A program made the translations under genes and the position numbers. From Agapanthus africanus (Eukaryota > Streptophyta > Magnoliopsida > Asparagales > Amaryllidaceae), in assembly GCA_030015575.1 (NCBI GenBank), contig JASDDO010000026.1, positions 447,555,096-447,619,095 of the forward strand: 64,000 nucleotides of DNA. The letters run 5' to 3'. Of this stretch, positions 1-11,634 are shown one piece after another. The notes below the pieces were generated by a model, which was not told where the DNA came from, did not search any database, and worked only from the letters and a program-made list of their open reading frames with translations. The first letter of the stretch is position 1. Each line of letters begins with the position of its first letter.

Positions 1-196
1 TTTTAGGGACTTAGTGGACCGTACTTCACAGTAATTCTTAGTTTTTTCTGCTTGTTTTTCTGAGCATTTTTAATTCATAAAATATCACATTTTCAAAAAT
101 GTATAGAGAAGGGTTTACATCGGGGTTTTCGGGTTTGATCGGACTTTAAACTTCGCCTAGACTTCGCCTAAAGCTCTCGCTTGGCTTTGTTACCAC
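1..196 (-). other. Leader and primer-binding site of a further copia unit left of E1
   Basis: On the minus strand a degenerate Met-initiator-type primer site lies at 184-195, with two mismatches to TGGTATCAGAGC, one base from the LTR at 197. The rest aligns by eye with the E1 leader at about 45070-45234, including the shared stretches around AAAGCTCT and GAGAAGGGT. An LTR with an E1 polypurine tract on its right and a primer site on its left is shared by two internal regions. The second unit runs out of the window. Confidence 0.7.
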
Positions 197-2414
197 TGTA
201 GGGTTGCTAGGCACGCGCACTAGGGTTTATGAGGCATCAACAATGCCCGAATAAAATTTTAGCCGTGCCGAACGACCTAAAGCCGGATCGTTAAACTAGG
301 GTTTAAGCGAAAACAAGCATGTTAAACTCTTTAACACTAAGTGAGAGTGATTACAACCTTTATAGATCCGATCCTTCACTTCTTAAGCTCCGTGTTGAGG
401 TCCCTTCGCTGCGATCAACGTGTTCCCGACTCTCGAGAGGCTTCACGAAGAGAAAGATGCAGTCTTCCTTCCGATCTTCGATACAAAGATGATCTACCTT
501 GAAGTTTCATTAACACAAGCTAACACTCACTAAATGAAGTGAACACTCTCATCTAAAGGGCAAGGATAGATGAGAATGATGAAGTAGGATTTTTGCTCTC
601 ATTTGTTTTCTTATTCTCACTCATAATTCATCACAAAATCAAATCTAGAAAGATTTTCAAGAAGAGAAAGAAGGAAGAAGATGAAGAATATCCTTTTGTG
701 ATGAACAATGAAAAGAATAATATGATGAATAATGCAACCAAGGTCAACTAAACCCATGTAGAGAATTAACTAGGGTTAGGGTTTAGGTTGGGTTAAAGCA
801 TGAGACATAACAAAATATCTTTCACAAAACAAAACTAAACGTTCTAGAGTCATCTAGAAAGTATTAACCCAAATCAAACCCTAATCTTGTTTAATCTCTA
901 CTAAACATGTTGCATTAGTTATCATATCATGTTACAATATTATATATCACATATATAATATTTATTGTAACCAAATAAAATAATACAATTAACATATATG
1001 GCATATATATCAATGTATTACCCGAGTGAGAAAAAGAATCTTTTAGTGAGCTAATATTAGTTAATGTAATTTAATATATCATATATATTATTATACATTA
1101 AATTATCGAATCAACACTTGATCCGACAATCCGGCTATATCCCATATAAGCAACTAATATTTATCCGTACTGATTCATCGAATCAACACTTGATCCGATG
1201 ACCCGGCTTATATCATATATCGCGAGAATAGAATACGGTATCTCATATTGCATTATCCTCGGTCCCGCACATATCACATATGTGCTCCTACTCCGTTTTG
1301 CCAGAGTCAAGAAACCTCTGTGTAGGACTCTAAAGAATCATCAATACGCCGGCAGTAGGTGATGATCATATCAAACACCCACAAGCTGCAAGCGGTCAGC
1401 TAAACATAACAGCTACCCAGGTATTGAGCGCTCAGAAGATCAACAAGCAAGCCTGTACATTCAGCTATTAATCCAATCAGTAACACTCCCGTACAGTCCG
1501 GGCTCGTCGTCTGATATGTCGCATATCTCTCCTAGGGGTGGTAAACGTCAGACCCCAGTAGCTCGATAAGTCATGTCGATATGAGGTCTATAACATTTCG
1601 AGAAACTACTGATAACACTTACCAGTAAATCTCAGTAACCCTGGCCAGGGATTTCCGGTTATAGCCAATCGAACACAGCGCAACATCAACTCCCTATACT
1701 GGGAGAGACGAATCCCCTCCTATCGCTCATTGCCTCCATGTGATTCGGGACTGTACCCAAAAGCCACCTTTTTGCACGCCCTCTTGGACGTGGTATGATG
1801 GAAATCAAAGCACAGTGGGAATCACACAAGACTCTATGACGATCTCGGGTCAACAGACTACTCTGTACCAGTGTCACCGGAGAACTGCCATCTGACGTGA
1901 GGTATAATACCATCTCGGAGTTCTCGGCGAGTCCGTCCAGTGTACCCAGTCTCCACTGAGCACCCATACACCATCCTTGATGTCAAACACCGATGGATAT
2001 GGGATCATCCATCGCCCATCATATGGGTCAAGATGCGTATACGCTAGTCTACTTTGGTGCATCGATGCCCCGTCTCGATACACCCTCGACTAGGAACAGT
2101 TATAGGATGTACTCGTCGACTACCGTGGCCCCACTAGTATGATCTCATCATAGTCCCAGTAGAGTACATATCCTAAGGGCTTTATCAACATGTAACATAG
2201 AGACAACCAGAGTACATGTTAAGATAAAGTACAACCAGATAGCATACTATCAAGTCGAGCAAGAAAGTCCTCCCTATATATGTCCAAGCATCCATTACAA
2301 TATACATCGTATGTATAGTAATGGCCTCTAGGGCATACAAATAACTAACAATATATATATGTCCAAGTATCCACTATACATATAATGGCCTCTAAGGCAT
2401 ACATATATCTAACA
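197..2414 (-). repeat. E1 left LTR (3' LTR of E1, copia, minus strand)
   Basis: The 2,218-bp block starts TGTAGGG and ends CTAACA on the plus strand, that is TGTTAG...CTACA on the minus strand. It is bordered by a polypurine tract on the right and a primer-like site on the left. It matches the right LTR (45235-47271) only at roughly three quarters of positions by eye, with many indels. Nothing inside it looks coding. Confidence 0.85.
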
Positions 2415-2425
2415 ATCTCCTACTT
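2415..2425 (-). other. E1 polypurine tract
   Basis: The minus strand reads AAGTAGGAGAT directly before the 3' LTR. It matches the AAGTGGGAGAT tract at the same place in E3 and E4, and would prime plus-strand DNA synthesis. Confidence 0.8.
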
Positions 2426-2428
2426 GGA

Positions 2429-5400
2429 CTAAGGCCTGTTATTGGTGTATCTCATACACAACATCTCAAAAAGTCGCTCATGTTGCGGCTGTGGAAGGGC
2501 CTTGGTGAGTGGGTCCGCTGTGTTATCCTTTGTATCTACTCTCCGAAACTCGTTCTCCTGACGATCTACTATCTCCCGGATCAAATGATATCGCCTCAGG
2601 ATGTGTCTGGATTTCTGATGGGACCTTGGTTCTTTGGCTAACGCCATAGCTCCATTATTATCACAATACAATGGTATTCGATCAACAATGGTTGGAACTA
2701 CTTCTAGTTCCGCGATGAACTTCCTCATCCAGACGACTTCCATGGCAGCATCATTTGCAGCAATATACTCAGCTTCCATCGTAGAGTCTGCAACGGTATC
2801 CTGTTTGGAACTCTTCCAACTAACCGCCCCTCCGTTGAGGGTAAATACAAACCCTGAGATAGATTTGCTGTCATCCTTATCACTTTGGAAGCTGGAATCG
2901 GTAAAGGCCTCCATCTGGAGATCCCTATTACCATACACCAAGAACAGTTCTATAGTCCTTCGCAAGTATTTAAGAATGTTCTTCACTGCTATCCAATGTT
3001 TCTCCCCTAGGTTGGATTGATACCTGCTTACTACAGCTAGTGCATAAGTTACATCAGGGCGAGTACATAACATCGCATACATTATAGATCCTACGGTTGA
3101 AGCGTAGGGTATAACGCTCATGCGAGCTCTCTCTTTATCAGTCTTCGGACAGAAGTCTTTAGAGAGAGTGATTCCATGACAAGCAGGCAAGGCGCCACGC
3201 TTGGAATCTTCCATACTAAACCCTTTTAAGATGGTGTCTATGTACTTTGATTGGGACAATCCTAATAAGCTCTTGGATCTATCTCTATAGATCCTTATGC
3301 CCAAAATGCATGAGGCATCACCCAGGTCCTTCATGGAGAACCTTTGTGATAAGAATAGTTTGACCGATTGTAGCATAGGAATATCATTTTCTATCAGGAG
3401 AATGTCATCTACGTACAATACGAGAAATGTGACAGAACTCCCTACAATCTTCTTATAAATGCATGGTTCATCTATATTTTTGATAAAATCAAACTCTTTG
3501 ATTGTATCATCAAAGAAGATGTTCTAGCTCCGTGAGGCCTGCTTTAATCCATAAATGGATTTAAGCAATCTACATGCTTTCCTGTTGCTCCCACTATCAA
3601 TGAAGCCCTCTAGCTGATCCATAAAAACGCATTCTTCTAAATCACCATTTAGAAATGCAGTTTTAACGTCCATCTTCCAGATTTCATAATCATAGTGAGC
3701 AGCAATAGCAAGTAGGATCCTAATGGATCTAAGCATTGCTACTGGAGAGAAAGTTTCATCATAGTCCAATCCTGGTCTTTAACGAAAACCTTTCGCTACT
3801 TGCCTTGCTTTAAAGGTCTCTACCTGTCCATCTATACCAATCTTTCTTTTAAAGATCCATTTGCACCCAACGGGTTTTATCGCAGGAGGTGCAACGTCCA
3901 AAGTCCATACTTTGTTGGTGTACATGGACTCCATTTCGGATCTCATGGCTTCCAGCCATTTCACTGAGTCACCACTCGTGATAGCTTGCTGAAAACTAGT
4001 AGGGTCATCATCATCCATGATGTAATCTTCTCTATCACAATCAATGAGAAACCCATAGTATCTCTTTGGTGGGCGAGAAGTTCTACCAGATCTCCGGAGC
4101 GGCTGAGGTTCTTGAAGTTCTACTGAAACATCAGTTTCAACCTATTCGTCCTGAGTAATTTGTGTCTCTAGAACCTCTTCTAGTTCTACCGCATTGCCAT
4201 CAGTACTATCAGTAATGATTTCATTTTCCAAAAATGTGGCATGCTGGGAAACAAACACCTTTTGTTCCTCCTTATGGTAGAATAGATATCCATATTAATG
4301 TTTTGGATACCCTACAAATTTACACATGACCGATCGTGTCTCGAGTTTGTCTGGATTCTGCTTTTTAACAAAAGCCGGACAACTCCAAATCCTAACTCTT
4401 TTAAGAGATGGTCCATTTCCACTCCATATCTCATATGGAGTTGTAGACACGGTCTTGGTTGGAACCCGGTTCAACAGATACATCGTTGTCTCTAATGCAT
4501 GCCCCCAAAAGGAGAGCGGTAACTCAGCATCACACATCATGGATCGTACCATATCTAATAGGGTACGATTCCTCCATTCTGACACAACATTGTGTTGTGG
4601 TGTGTAAGGAGGAGTGAGCTGAGAGAGAATCCCATTCTCTTTTAAGAAGTCTAAAAACTCAGTACTTAAATATTCTCCACCTCGATCTGATCGAAGTTTC
4701 TTGACGCTCAAGCCTGTTTGTTTTTCTACTTCAAGTTTGTACTCCTTGAATTTCTCGAAAGCTTCGGATTTGTGCTTTATCAATAACACGTGTCCGAATC
4801 TTGAGAAATCATCAGTAAAAGTAATGAAGTATGAAAAACCACCTCAAGCATGTGTAGACATTGGTCCGTATACATCACTATGTATGAGGCTTAAGAGTTC
4901 CACAGCTCTTTCCCCGTGTCCAGTAAACGGAGTTTTGGTCATTTTACCTTTGATACAAGACTGGAAAGTCACATAAGATTTATATTCAAAAGGATTTAAA
5001 TATCCATCTTTATGTAGTATGTTTAGTCTTGTTTCATTAATATGACCAAGTCTACAATGCCAAAGAAAAGCTTCATTTATATCTGAAAACTTTCTTTTAT
5101 TGAAAACTGTGTGTTGGTTCAGGACGTAAATACCGTTATTTAATGTACCATACCCAATAAACTCTTGATTCAAGCTGATGTTCATAACATTATTTTGCAA
5201 TACAAAATGATATCCTTCATTGTCCAACAAAGAAACGGATATTATATTACATAGCATACTAGGTACAAAATAACACGGGTTCAAAACCAAAATACAATCC
5301 GAAGGCAACCCAAAATGATACTCTCCCAAGGATACAGCATGTACATTGGAACCATTTCCAACCCGCAGAGTATGGTCACCTGTCTTCAAAACTCTACTAT

Positions 5401-6345
5401 TTCTCAATCCCTGCATACAATTGCAGATGGGAGAACCAGAACCGATATCTAATACCGAAGATGAAGAGTCTAAAGAAAAACTGTTCTTAGTTACAAACAC
5501 ACATGAAGTGGAAGCATCAGCATGCTTCTTCTTCTTGAGATCAGCAAGATACACAGCACAGTTGTGTTTCCAATGTCCTGACTTGTGGTAGTAAAAACAT
5601 TCTCCTTTCCCGCTTCCCGCAGTCCCGAATTTGTCTTTCCCCTTTGCCTTTTTAACTCCACCTTTCTGTTTGATGGACTTCTTCTTTTTCTTTCCCTTGG
5701 CCTTGGCTTTTGGGAATGAAGAGGAAGATGTCCCAGCAAGCAGAGCGGGAGTCCTCATTGTTTCCAACGTGCTCTCTGCACTTCTCAACATATTTAGAAG
5801 TTCAGGCAATGATTTCTCCAAATCGTTCATATTGAAATTTACTATGAAGGGAGCAAGGGCAGGGGGAGAGACTGTAGAACAATATCCGTATACTGCTCAT
5901 TATCCAAGGTCCATCCCAGTTCCTCAAGTTCTTCTATAAGACCAATCATCTTTAAAACATGGTCTCCTACTGATGTACCAGGGGCCATTCGCATCTGAAA
6001 CAGCTTTCGAGATGCCTCGTATCTCAAAGTACGAGATTGCTCTTCATACAAGTCCTTTGTGTGAAGAAAGATGGATTGTACATTCGTATTCTCGTGTTGC
6101 TTCTGATGGATATTGTCCATAGAACCATGCGCGAGGCACTTGGCCGTGTTACAATCAGTATCCCAAGTTTTTCAGATCTCCCTATCCGAAATAGATGATT
6201 CAGGTCCTGGGACGGGTGGGGCTTCGGTTGTGAGGACATATGATACTTTATCATATGCAAGTGCGATGTTCAAGTTCCTCAACCATTCTTTATAGTTTGG
6301 TCCGGTCAGTTTATTTTTCTTTAATAGATGCTTAAGTCCCGTCAT
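2429..6345 (-). pseudogene. E1 copia gag-pol polyprotein, broken
   Basis: This is a degraded Ty1/copia polyprotein aligned along its length with E4. It begins at an ATG at 6345 (residues MTGLK). In order it has the GAG domain, a zinc knuckle in which the second Cys is Tyr (CFYYHKSGHWKHNC), a protease region reading DIGSGS instead of DTGSGS, integrase with an HHCC-like region and core, reverse transcriptase with YVDD (about 3415), and RNase H ending at 2429. One frame carries stops near 6175, 4844, 4295, 4142, 3779 and 3524. A frameshift lies near 5840-5880 in late gag. Several stops fit C-to-T or G-to-A changes at CGA, CAA or TGG codons. It cannot make a full polyprotein. The zinc-knuckle and protease changes suggest both functions were already lost. 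Confidence 0.92.
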
Positions 6346-7010
6346 TTGTATCTGCCATCAGGAGAGAGAAAAGAATACACTCAGCGAAATGCTCTTGCAA
6401 AGAATTAGATTGGTTATTATCTTATCTAATCGATGTCTCCCACTACTTTAATCAAATTTTCTTTCAAAACCTGAAAAGAAAACTAGCTAGGATTAATTAC
6501 ATTCTACAGTTTCGCTAACCGGTCAGCCAGGCCAGTGTCGGTACTTGAGGGAGGTTCCCCGTGCTTTTCACACGGACCTAATTAAAGTAAACCTCGTTTT
6601 CCCAGAGGTCAAAACCCCGTTAACACCTTTCTAGACGCCTACTGGATCAGCTAACTGTAAAGTGTAAAATTCTCCTGGAAGTAACACTTACTCACAGTGG
6701 GATCGAGATCTAACTATCATATAGATGGTATCGAATCTCATTTCAAATTTCAACTGTTGAAACTCCCGATATGGTTTTTACCCCTAGTTACTTATGACCT
6801 TGGCTATGGTCAAAATATCATAAGTACTAGTCAAGTTCTACACGTCATTTCGAGATCAACTAGCCCCACCCATATGACCCTTGACTATGATCAACCTAAT
6901 CACATGAATGTCCTAACTGATCGCATCATATGCTTTGTAGGAAGACATCACTTAGCTACCGTACACTACGCCTTGACGATGATCAAAATACGCAGCACGA
7001 ATACTAAGTA
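6346..7010 (-). other. E1 leader, gag-proximal part
   Basis: Non-coding 5' leader between the E2 insertion point and the gag start. It holds three copies of an 18-nt motif (6798-6815, 6879-6896, 6971-6988), each reading about TTG(A/G)(C/T)...GTCAAGG on the minus strand. An acceptor-like CAG at 6352-6354 lies after a pyrimidine run and just before the gag ATG. It aligns with the corresponding part of the E3 leader, which confirms that 6346-7010 and 43363-45234 were once contiguous. Confidence 0.8.
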
Positions 7011-7015
7011 CTCTA
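7011..7015. other. Target-site duplication of E2, left copy (CTCTA)
   Basis: CTCTA immediately left of the E2 LTR is repeated at 43358-43362 immediately right of the other LTR. A 5-bp duplication is the usual signature of LTR-retrotransposon integration. Confidence 0.92.
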
Positions 7016-7575
7016 TGTTCCCCTCCGAACGGCGGCCGAGACATGGGCGTCTCGCCTGAGGTTCGGGGCAGATGCTAATTGGTGCTATCCGTCTACCTCT
7101 CCGAAGATGCCAAGTTGATTTATGGCACCATGTATCGAAGGTTTAAACGGATGCGTCCGATGTAGCAGACTTCGTCAGATTCCCCCTCGCTTGAGGGGTT
7201 TTTGATTGTGGGGACGCTCTTCCCTGCAGGCGCAAGCCCCTGCAGTTAATTACGCTACCGCATTGCGGTAACAACTTTCTCCTTCTCCAGCTGGTCACTT
7301 CGTGTCGTGGGTGTTTGTTTTGTTTGTGGTTGCCCGTGGATTGTATACGGAGACCAATTTATGTCGTCGCCCGTAGGACGTGGATTAGTCCAAATCCGTG
7401 TTTTCTTAGATTTGGGTTTGGGGTTTTGGTTTGAGGATACGTTAGCCATATTTGAGGCTAAGATCAACTCAAACGTTTGTTAAGGATACGTTAGTCCAGT
7501 TTGAGACTAATATCAACTTAACGGGATCGTTTAGATCCGACAAAGGAGCGTTTGGGCTCTATTGTTCCAGTTTAG

Positions 7576-8175
7576 GGACCTAGTGGTCCATTGAATGTAT
7601 GGCCGTCGGGACCCATCACCTCTCTGACGACGTTGAAGGATTACAACGACAGATGTCAGAGGAGTTCAGAGATGTACCCTTGAGCCAGAGTTAATTGGGG
7701 GGATTCATAGTCCAGTCTGTTTGAAGGTTTAAGGATACGTTAGCCATTTTTGAGGCTAAGATCAACTTAAACGGTTGTTAAGGATACGTTAGTCCAGTTT
7801 GGGACTAAGATCGACTTAACGGGATCGTTTAGATCCGACAAAAGAGAAATTGGCTCTATTGTTCCAGTTTAGGGACATGGTGGTCCATTACCAGTTTAGG
7901 GACATGGTGGTCCATTACCAGTTTAGGGACATGGTGGTCCAATGCCAGTTTAGGGACGTAGTGGTCTATTTCCAGTTTAGGGACGTAGTGGTCCAATGGT
8001 AGTTTAAGGACGCATAAGTCCATGGGTTTAAGGACCCCACAGTCCATATGGGTGTGTTTAAGGACCCATTAGTCCGTTAGTTTAAGGACGCATAAGTCCG
8101 CGGGTTTAAGGACCCCACAGTCCGTATCTTAGTTTAAGGACGCATAAGTCCATGAGTTTAAGGACCCCACAGTCT
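7576..8175. repeat. Series of 13 GGAC-N6-GTCC inverted-repeat words
   Basis: Thirteen 14-nt words of the form GGAC-six bases-GTCC follow the phrase TTTAGGG or TTTAAGG. Examples have middles ATGGTG, GTAGTG, GCATAA and CCCACA. Eleven are perfect in this LTR and all thirteen in the right LTR. The six middle bases vary while the arms hold. Most words are 22-27 bp apart. Similar words recur near 25610-25660 in the E2 internal region. Confidence 0.85.
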
Positions 8176-8431
8176 GTGTTGATGTGTGGTTGTCGGGACC
8201 CGTCACCTCTCTGAAGACGTTGAAGGATTACAACGACAAATATCAGAGGAGTTCAGAGATGTACCCTCGAACCAATGAGTTGGTTGAAAGAGCAGATGTG
8301 CTCAGTTCAAGATGATTTGAGGACTTATGGCCAATTTGGGCTAAGTCCAATTATGTTTGAAATATTGGCCCTCTGTTGGTCCATTGAAGGAGAGGCTTTG
8401 CCTCTAAAAACTTAGCCAATTGGGCTAAAGC

Positions 8432-10260
8432 TAGTGTTAAACACTACAGACCAACAGTGTTGAACACAGGGAACAGAGTTTTTTAAATTAGTGTTAAACA
8501 CTAAGCAAATCAGTGTTAAACACTGCAAATAGAGTTTTCCAATTAGTGTTAAACACTAAGGAGGGAGGGGTCACGTGCGGACACGTGAGAGCACCCTGAT
8601 TTCCCTTATTTTATTCAGCAGGTAAGTATTTAACACCTTTAATTTCCTAGCCATCACGTGTGGGCACGTGATAGGCATCCATCCATTCGATATTAAAGGG
8701 ATTCGTTAGGGGTCACGTGGGGACACGTGAGGGCGCCCTAAATGTGAAGCCAGATCTCCTTTGTTTTATCCTCAAATCTGCGAATAAGTGTTAAACACTT
8801 TTCATCTTTATTTTAGAGCATCACGTGTTGGCACGTGATGGGGGTTTATGCATCGAATATTACAGCACTTGCTGAGGGGTCACGTGGGGACACGTGAGAG
8901 CGCCCAAAGCTTCTTTTCTTTTGTTTTGCCATTAAGTGTTAAACACTTTCATTTTTATTTTAGAGCATCACGTGTTGGCACGTGATGGGGATCTGTGCGC
9001 CAATTGTTAAAGCATATGCTGAGGGGTCACGTGATAACACGTGAAAGCGCCCAAAGCTTTCATTCCTTTTGCTTTTTCTTTCTGCGTTCTGGGAATCACG
9101 TGGGAGCACGTGGGGTGATGCTTCAAAGTTCTTTGCAGGGGATCTTTTCATGGGTCACGTGGGGGCACGTGACCCTAGTTCTTTTCATGAACAGAGATCT
9201 TTTAAGAATTGAATTCTTTGTAGGGTTAAACCCTAATTATGATTTTGGAGGAATTAAATTCCTATCGTGAAAGAATTAAATTCTTATTTAGGATAAAACC
9301 CTGATTTCTTTTCAAAGGAATTAAATTCCCAGATATGTAAAAGAATTAAATTCTTGATTAGGGTTAAACCCTAGTTTTATTTTAGGAGAATTAAATTCTC
9401 AAAACTCAATTCCCCTTCTAAGTTTAGGATTTGCATGGCAGGATCTCAACCCGATGAGAATTAAATTCTCATCCTATAGGGAGATGTGCTCTGTACAGAT
9501 CTTCTACCAGAAGAAGAACTAAGTTCTTTTTTTTTTTTATAAGAGTTAAACTCTTGAATTTTGAGAATTAAATTCTCTTTTTGAAGTTAATCTTTTCCCT
9601 TTTCTCACCTAGGGTTTTTCTTTTGCAGAGAATTAAATTCTCCTCTCTTTGCTTTTTCTTCTCTTGAGAATTAAATTCTCCTCCCTCTGTTTTTCTCTCC
9701 AAAAAGTAGATCCCTTCTCTTCTCTTCTTGGCTCCTATTTATAGGAGAAGGAAGAGAATCAATTTGTTTAGTAAATCTCTCATTGAGAGATTTGATTTGT
9801 ATGTTGAGAGATTTGATTTATATTTATCATTAATCTGGGCCTTTAGATCATTCAGTGAATTTTATTCACCGTGGATTTTAAATCCAAAAGATATTCTATT
9901 TGTTATCCTGGTGAGATTTTCAGGGAAATCTTTCCTTGTCCAAGGTTTTTCCATAAATTGGTGATTTTTAATCATCCTTGGATTTTTAATCCAACGGTTC
10001 CCCATGACCCTTTTCCATTTGGAAAGATTCAGAAACTTTTAGAATTTAATTCTATTAAATTATAATGTTTTTAAAGCCAGTCACGTGCTGGCACGTGACC
10101 TTTGGTCACGTGGGAGCACGTGACCCCCAATTGGGTTCCTTTCTCAGCCGCTTATTTATGTTTCAGTTTTAACCATCACGTGTCAACACGTGACCATTGG
10201 TCACGTGTAAGCACGTGATACCTCGTTGAGGTATTTTCTGACTTTTAGAATTAAATTCTA
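8432..10260. repeat. Palindromes centred on TTAAA with varying arms
   Basis: About twenty short palindromes share a TTAAA (rarely TTGAA or CTAAG) centre while the arms differ. Examples are AGTGTTAAACACT (8432, 8488, 8511, 8543, 8786, 8934), GGAATTAAATTCC, AAGAATTAAATTCTT, GAGAATTAAATTCTC, AGGGTTAAACCCT and AAGAGTTAAACTCTT. Outer bases also pair (TA/TA, CA/TG, AA/TT). Arms change in both halves together, so the inverted repeat is preserved rather than one fixed sequence. Confidence 0.85.
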
Positions 10261-10420
10261 TTCATTATTTTAGAGGCTTTAAAAGCCCATCACGTGTCTG
10301 CACGTGACCGATGGTCACGTGTGAGCACGTGATGCCCCATTGGGGTCTTTTCTGAGTTTTTATTGTATTTTTTAACTCCTCTAGCGGGTTTTTAAAAGCC
10401 CATCACGTGTGGACACGTAA
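8571..10420. promoter_or_regulatory. Sixteen double G-boxes (CACGTG-N4-CACGTG), left LTR
   Basis: Pairs lie at 8571, 8653, 8713, 8820, 8880, 8967, 9027, 9096, 9155, 10081, 10106, 10176, 10201, 10290, 10315 and 10403. All have exactly four bases between the two CACGTG cores, and the last has a degraded second core. Most read TCACGTG-N4-CACGTGA. Flanking bases pair with each other in several, AT with AT or GG with CC, giving arms up to 10 bp. CACGTG is the plant G-box bound by bZIP and bHLH factors. Core centres are 10 bp apart, about one helical turn. Confidence 0.9.
9736..9743 (-). promoter_or_regulatory. TATA box of E2, left LTR
   Basis: The minus strand reads TATAAATA inside the palindrome CTCCTATAAATAGGAG (9732-9747). 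Seven double G-boxes lie 340-680 bp upstream in the minus sense and nine lie downstream. This makes it the best candidate core promoter in the E2 LTR. The matching copy is at 42456-42463. Confidence 0.65.
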
Positions 10421-10637
10421 TTCCTCATAACTTTTGATTCCGGATGAATTACGAGGCCCATAATATATCAAATCGAAGGGTTTTTCGAGCCGCTTTCGAT
10501 ACCATCAGAATTTATCTGTTTCTCCTTCGGGAGTTTATCAAAAAACAGCCCGGAAGATACTGGTTTCCATTTTCTTAAGCGTATCGCCGCCATTTGATAC
10601 CTTGGGCTCTTTTGCGCAGAAATTTTTAGCGGGAACA

Positions 10638-10655
10638 AATGCCCCCCACTACTTT
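10638..10655 (-). other. E2 polypurine tract
   Basis: The minus strand reads AGTAGTGGGGGGCATT just before the TGTTCCC start of the 3' LTR. It is purine-rich and correctly placed to prime plus-strand synthesis. Confidence 0.65.
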
Positions 10656-11634
10656 GCCCACGTAAGTATGTACGTGGGTGAAGTAGTGCAGAGTTATGCA
10701 TAGCGTATGACCAGTTTCGGGTTGGTATATAACTTTCAGAATCTTGATCTAAGAAGATAACGAGCGGACACAAGCGTCGTCATTTATCATTGACTCAAAT
10801 CTCGACTCTTAAGAGATATAGTTCCAAACTCTCAACTCCATGAGCCGCACCCTTCTATTTCTTTATGTCTTACTCTGGCGTGAAGTAGTTTATACGCTCA
10901 TGAGTAACTTCTCCATTTCAGTGGGATGTAGCTTTAGAAAGTGTGGCTCATAGATGGTCCATCTTGACCTCTTTGCAGGGCTGTGATGGCTTAGGAGACA
11001 GGGTTAGGATCTGCCACCTAAGACTTTTCAACTTTATGAGCCGTGAGGGTCTCATAAAGACTTTTCTCCCTACGAGTCGAGAGGATCCCGCAGGTGTATT
11101 TTCTCCTTAGGGGTCGTGAGGACTCCTAAGTGTGTTTTCTCTTGAAAGTCGTAAGGATCTTGTAAGAGAATTTTTCCCTCTTACGAGTCGAGAGGACCCG
11201 TAAGCGGTTGTTCCCCTCCTTGTCGAAATTCGACTTCGGAGAGTGAGACCCGTGGATAGTATGCAAGAGACCATTTTGGGCCGACTTGCAGGATCCCAGT
11301 GCTTAGGAAACAGGTTTTTTAATCCCTACTGCCTAAGGCTTTATCTCACGAGTCGAGACGAATCGAGAAGTTCCCGCAAAGACATCAATTTCCTCACGAG
11401 TCGAAACGAATCGAGCAGATCTCGCAAGAATATCCTAACGTCACAGTTAACCTCTGCTCTTTACGACAGAAGTCCGTTAGGGTCTGTGGTACTTAGGGTT
11501 TTGGCCGTCGTACCGTCGCATGAGCTGATGTATTCCTCGATAGGCAATCGTGCTGTTCGAGTAGCCCTGCGACTGCCGTGTCTCTGATCCCTTCGGGGGC
11601 TGGACAAGACGTCTTCAAGCAATCCTCCTTGGCA
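10656..11634 (-). other. E2 3' non-coding region with stem-loop repeats
   Basis: No convincing gene. Between about 11028 and 11215 a 12-nt core resembling GTCGTGAGGATC recurs four to five times, flanked by arms that pair with each other (CTTAC/GTAAG, CTTAGG/CCTAAG, TATGAG/CTCATA). The same design recurs at 24560-25100 on the far side of E3. About 11345-11430 has further GAGTCGA(G/A)ACGAATCGAG repeats. Confidence 0.6.

Larger units (their letters stand above)
7016..10637 (-). repeat. E2 3' LTR (left copy)
   Basis: 3,622 bp, TGTTCCC...GGGAACA. It is collinear with 39736-43357 at a constant offset of 32,720. Read on the plus strand it holds short inverted repeats (7170-7270), the GGAC-N6-GTCC series (7576-8175), palindromes centred on TTAAA (8432-10260), double G-boxes (8571-9175 and 10081-10420) and a minus-strand TATA box (9736-9743). 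No open frame here looks like a gene. Several words are damaged in this copy but intact in the right copy, for example the word near 7954. Confidence 0.93.

Noticed and set aside
1..20. Resemblance to the TTTAGGGAC...GTGGTCC words of the E2 LTR
   Set aside because: Only about 20 bases at the window edge, with an imperfect inverted repeat; too little to call another E2 copy.
7856..8047. Regularly repeated frame rich in HHVPKL units, array-like
   Set aside because: It is the GGAC-N6-GTCC series translated. Spacing resembles a CRISPR array only superficially, and this is plant retrotransposon DNA.
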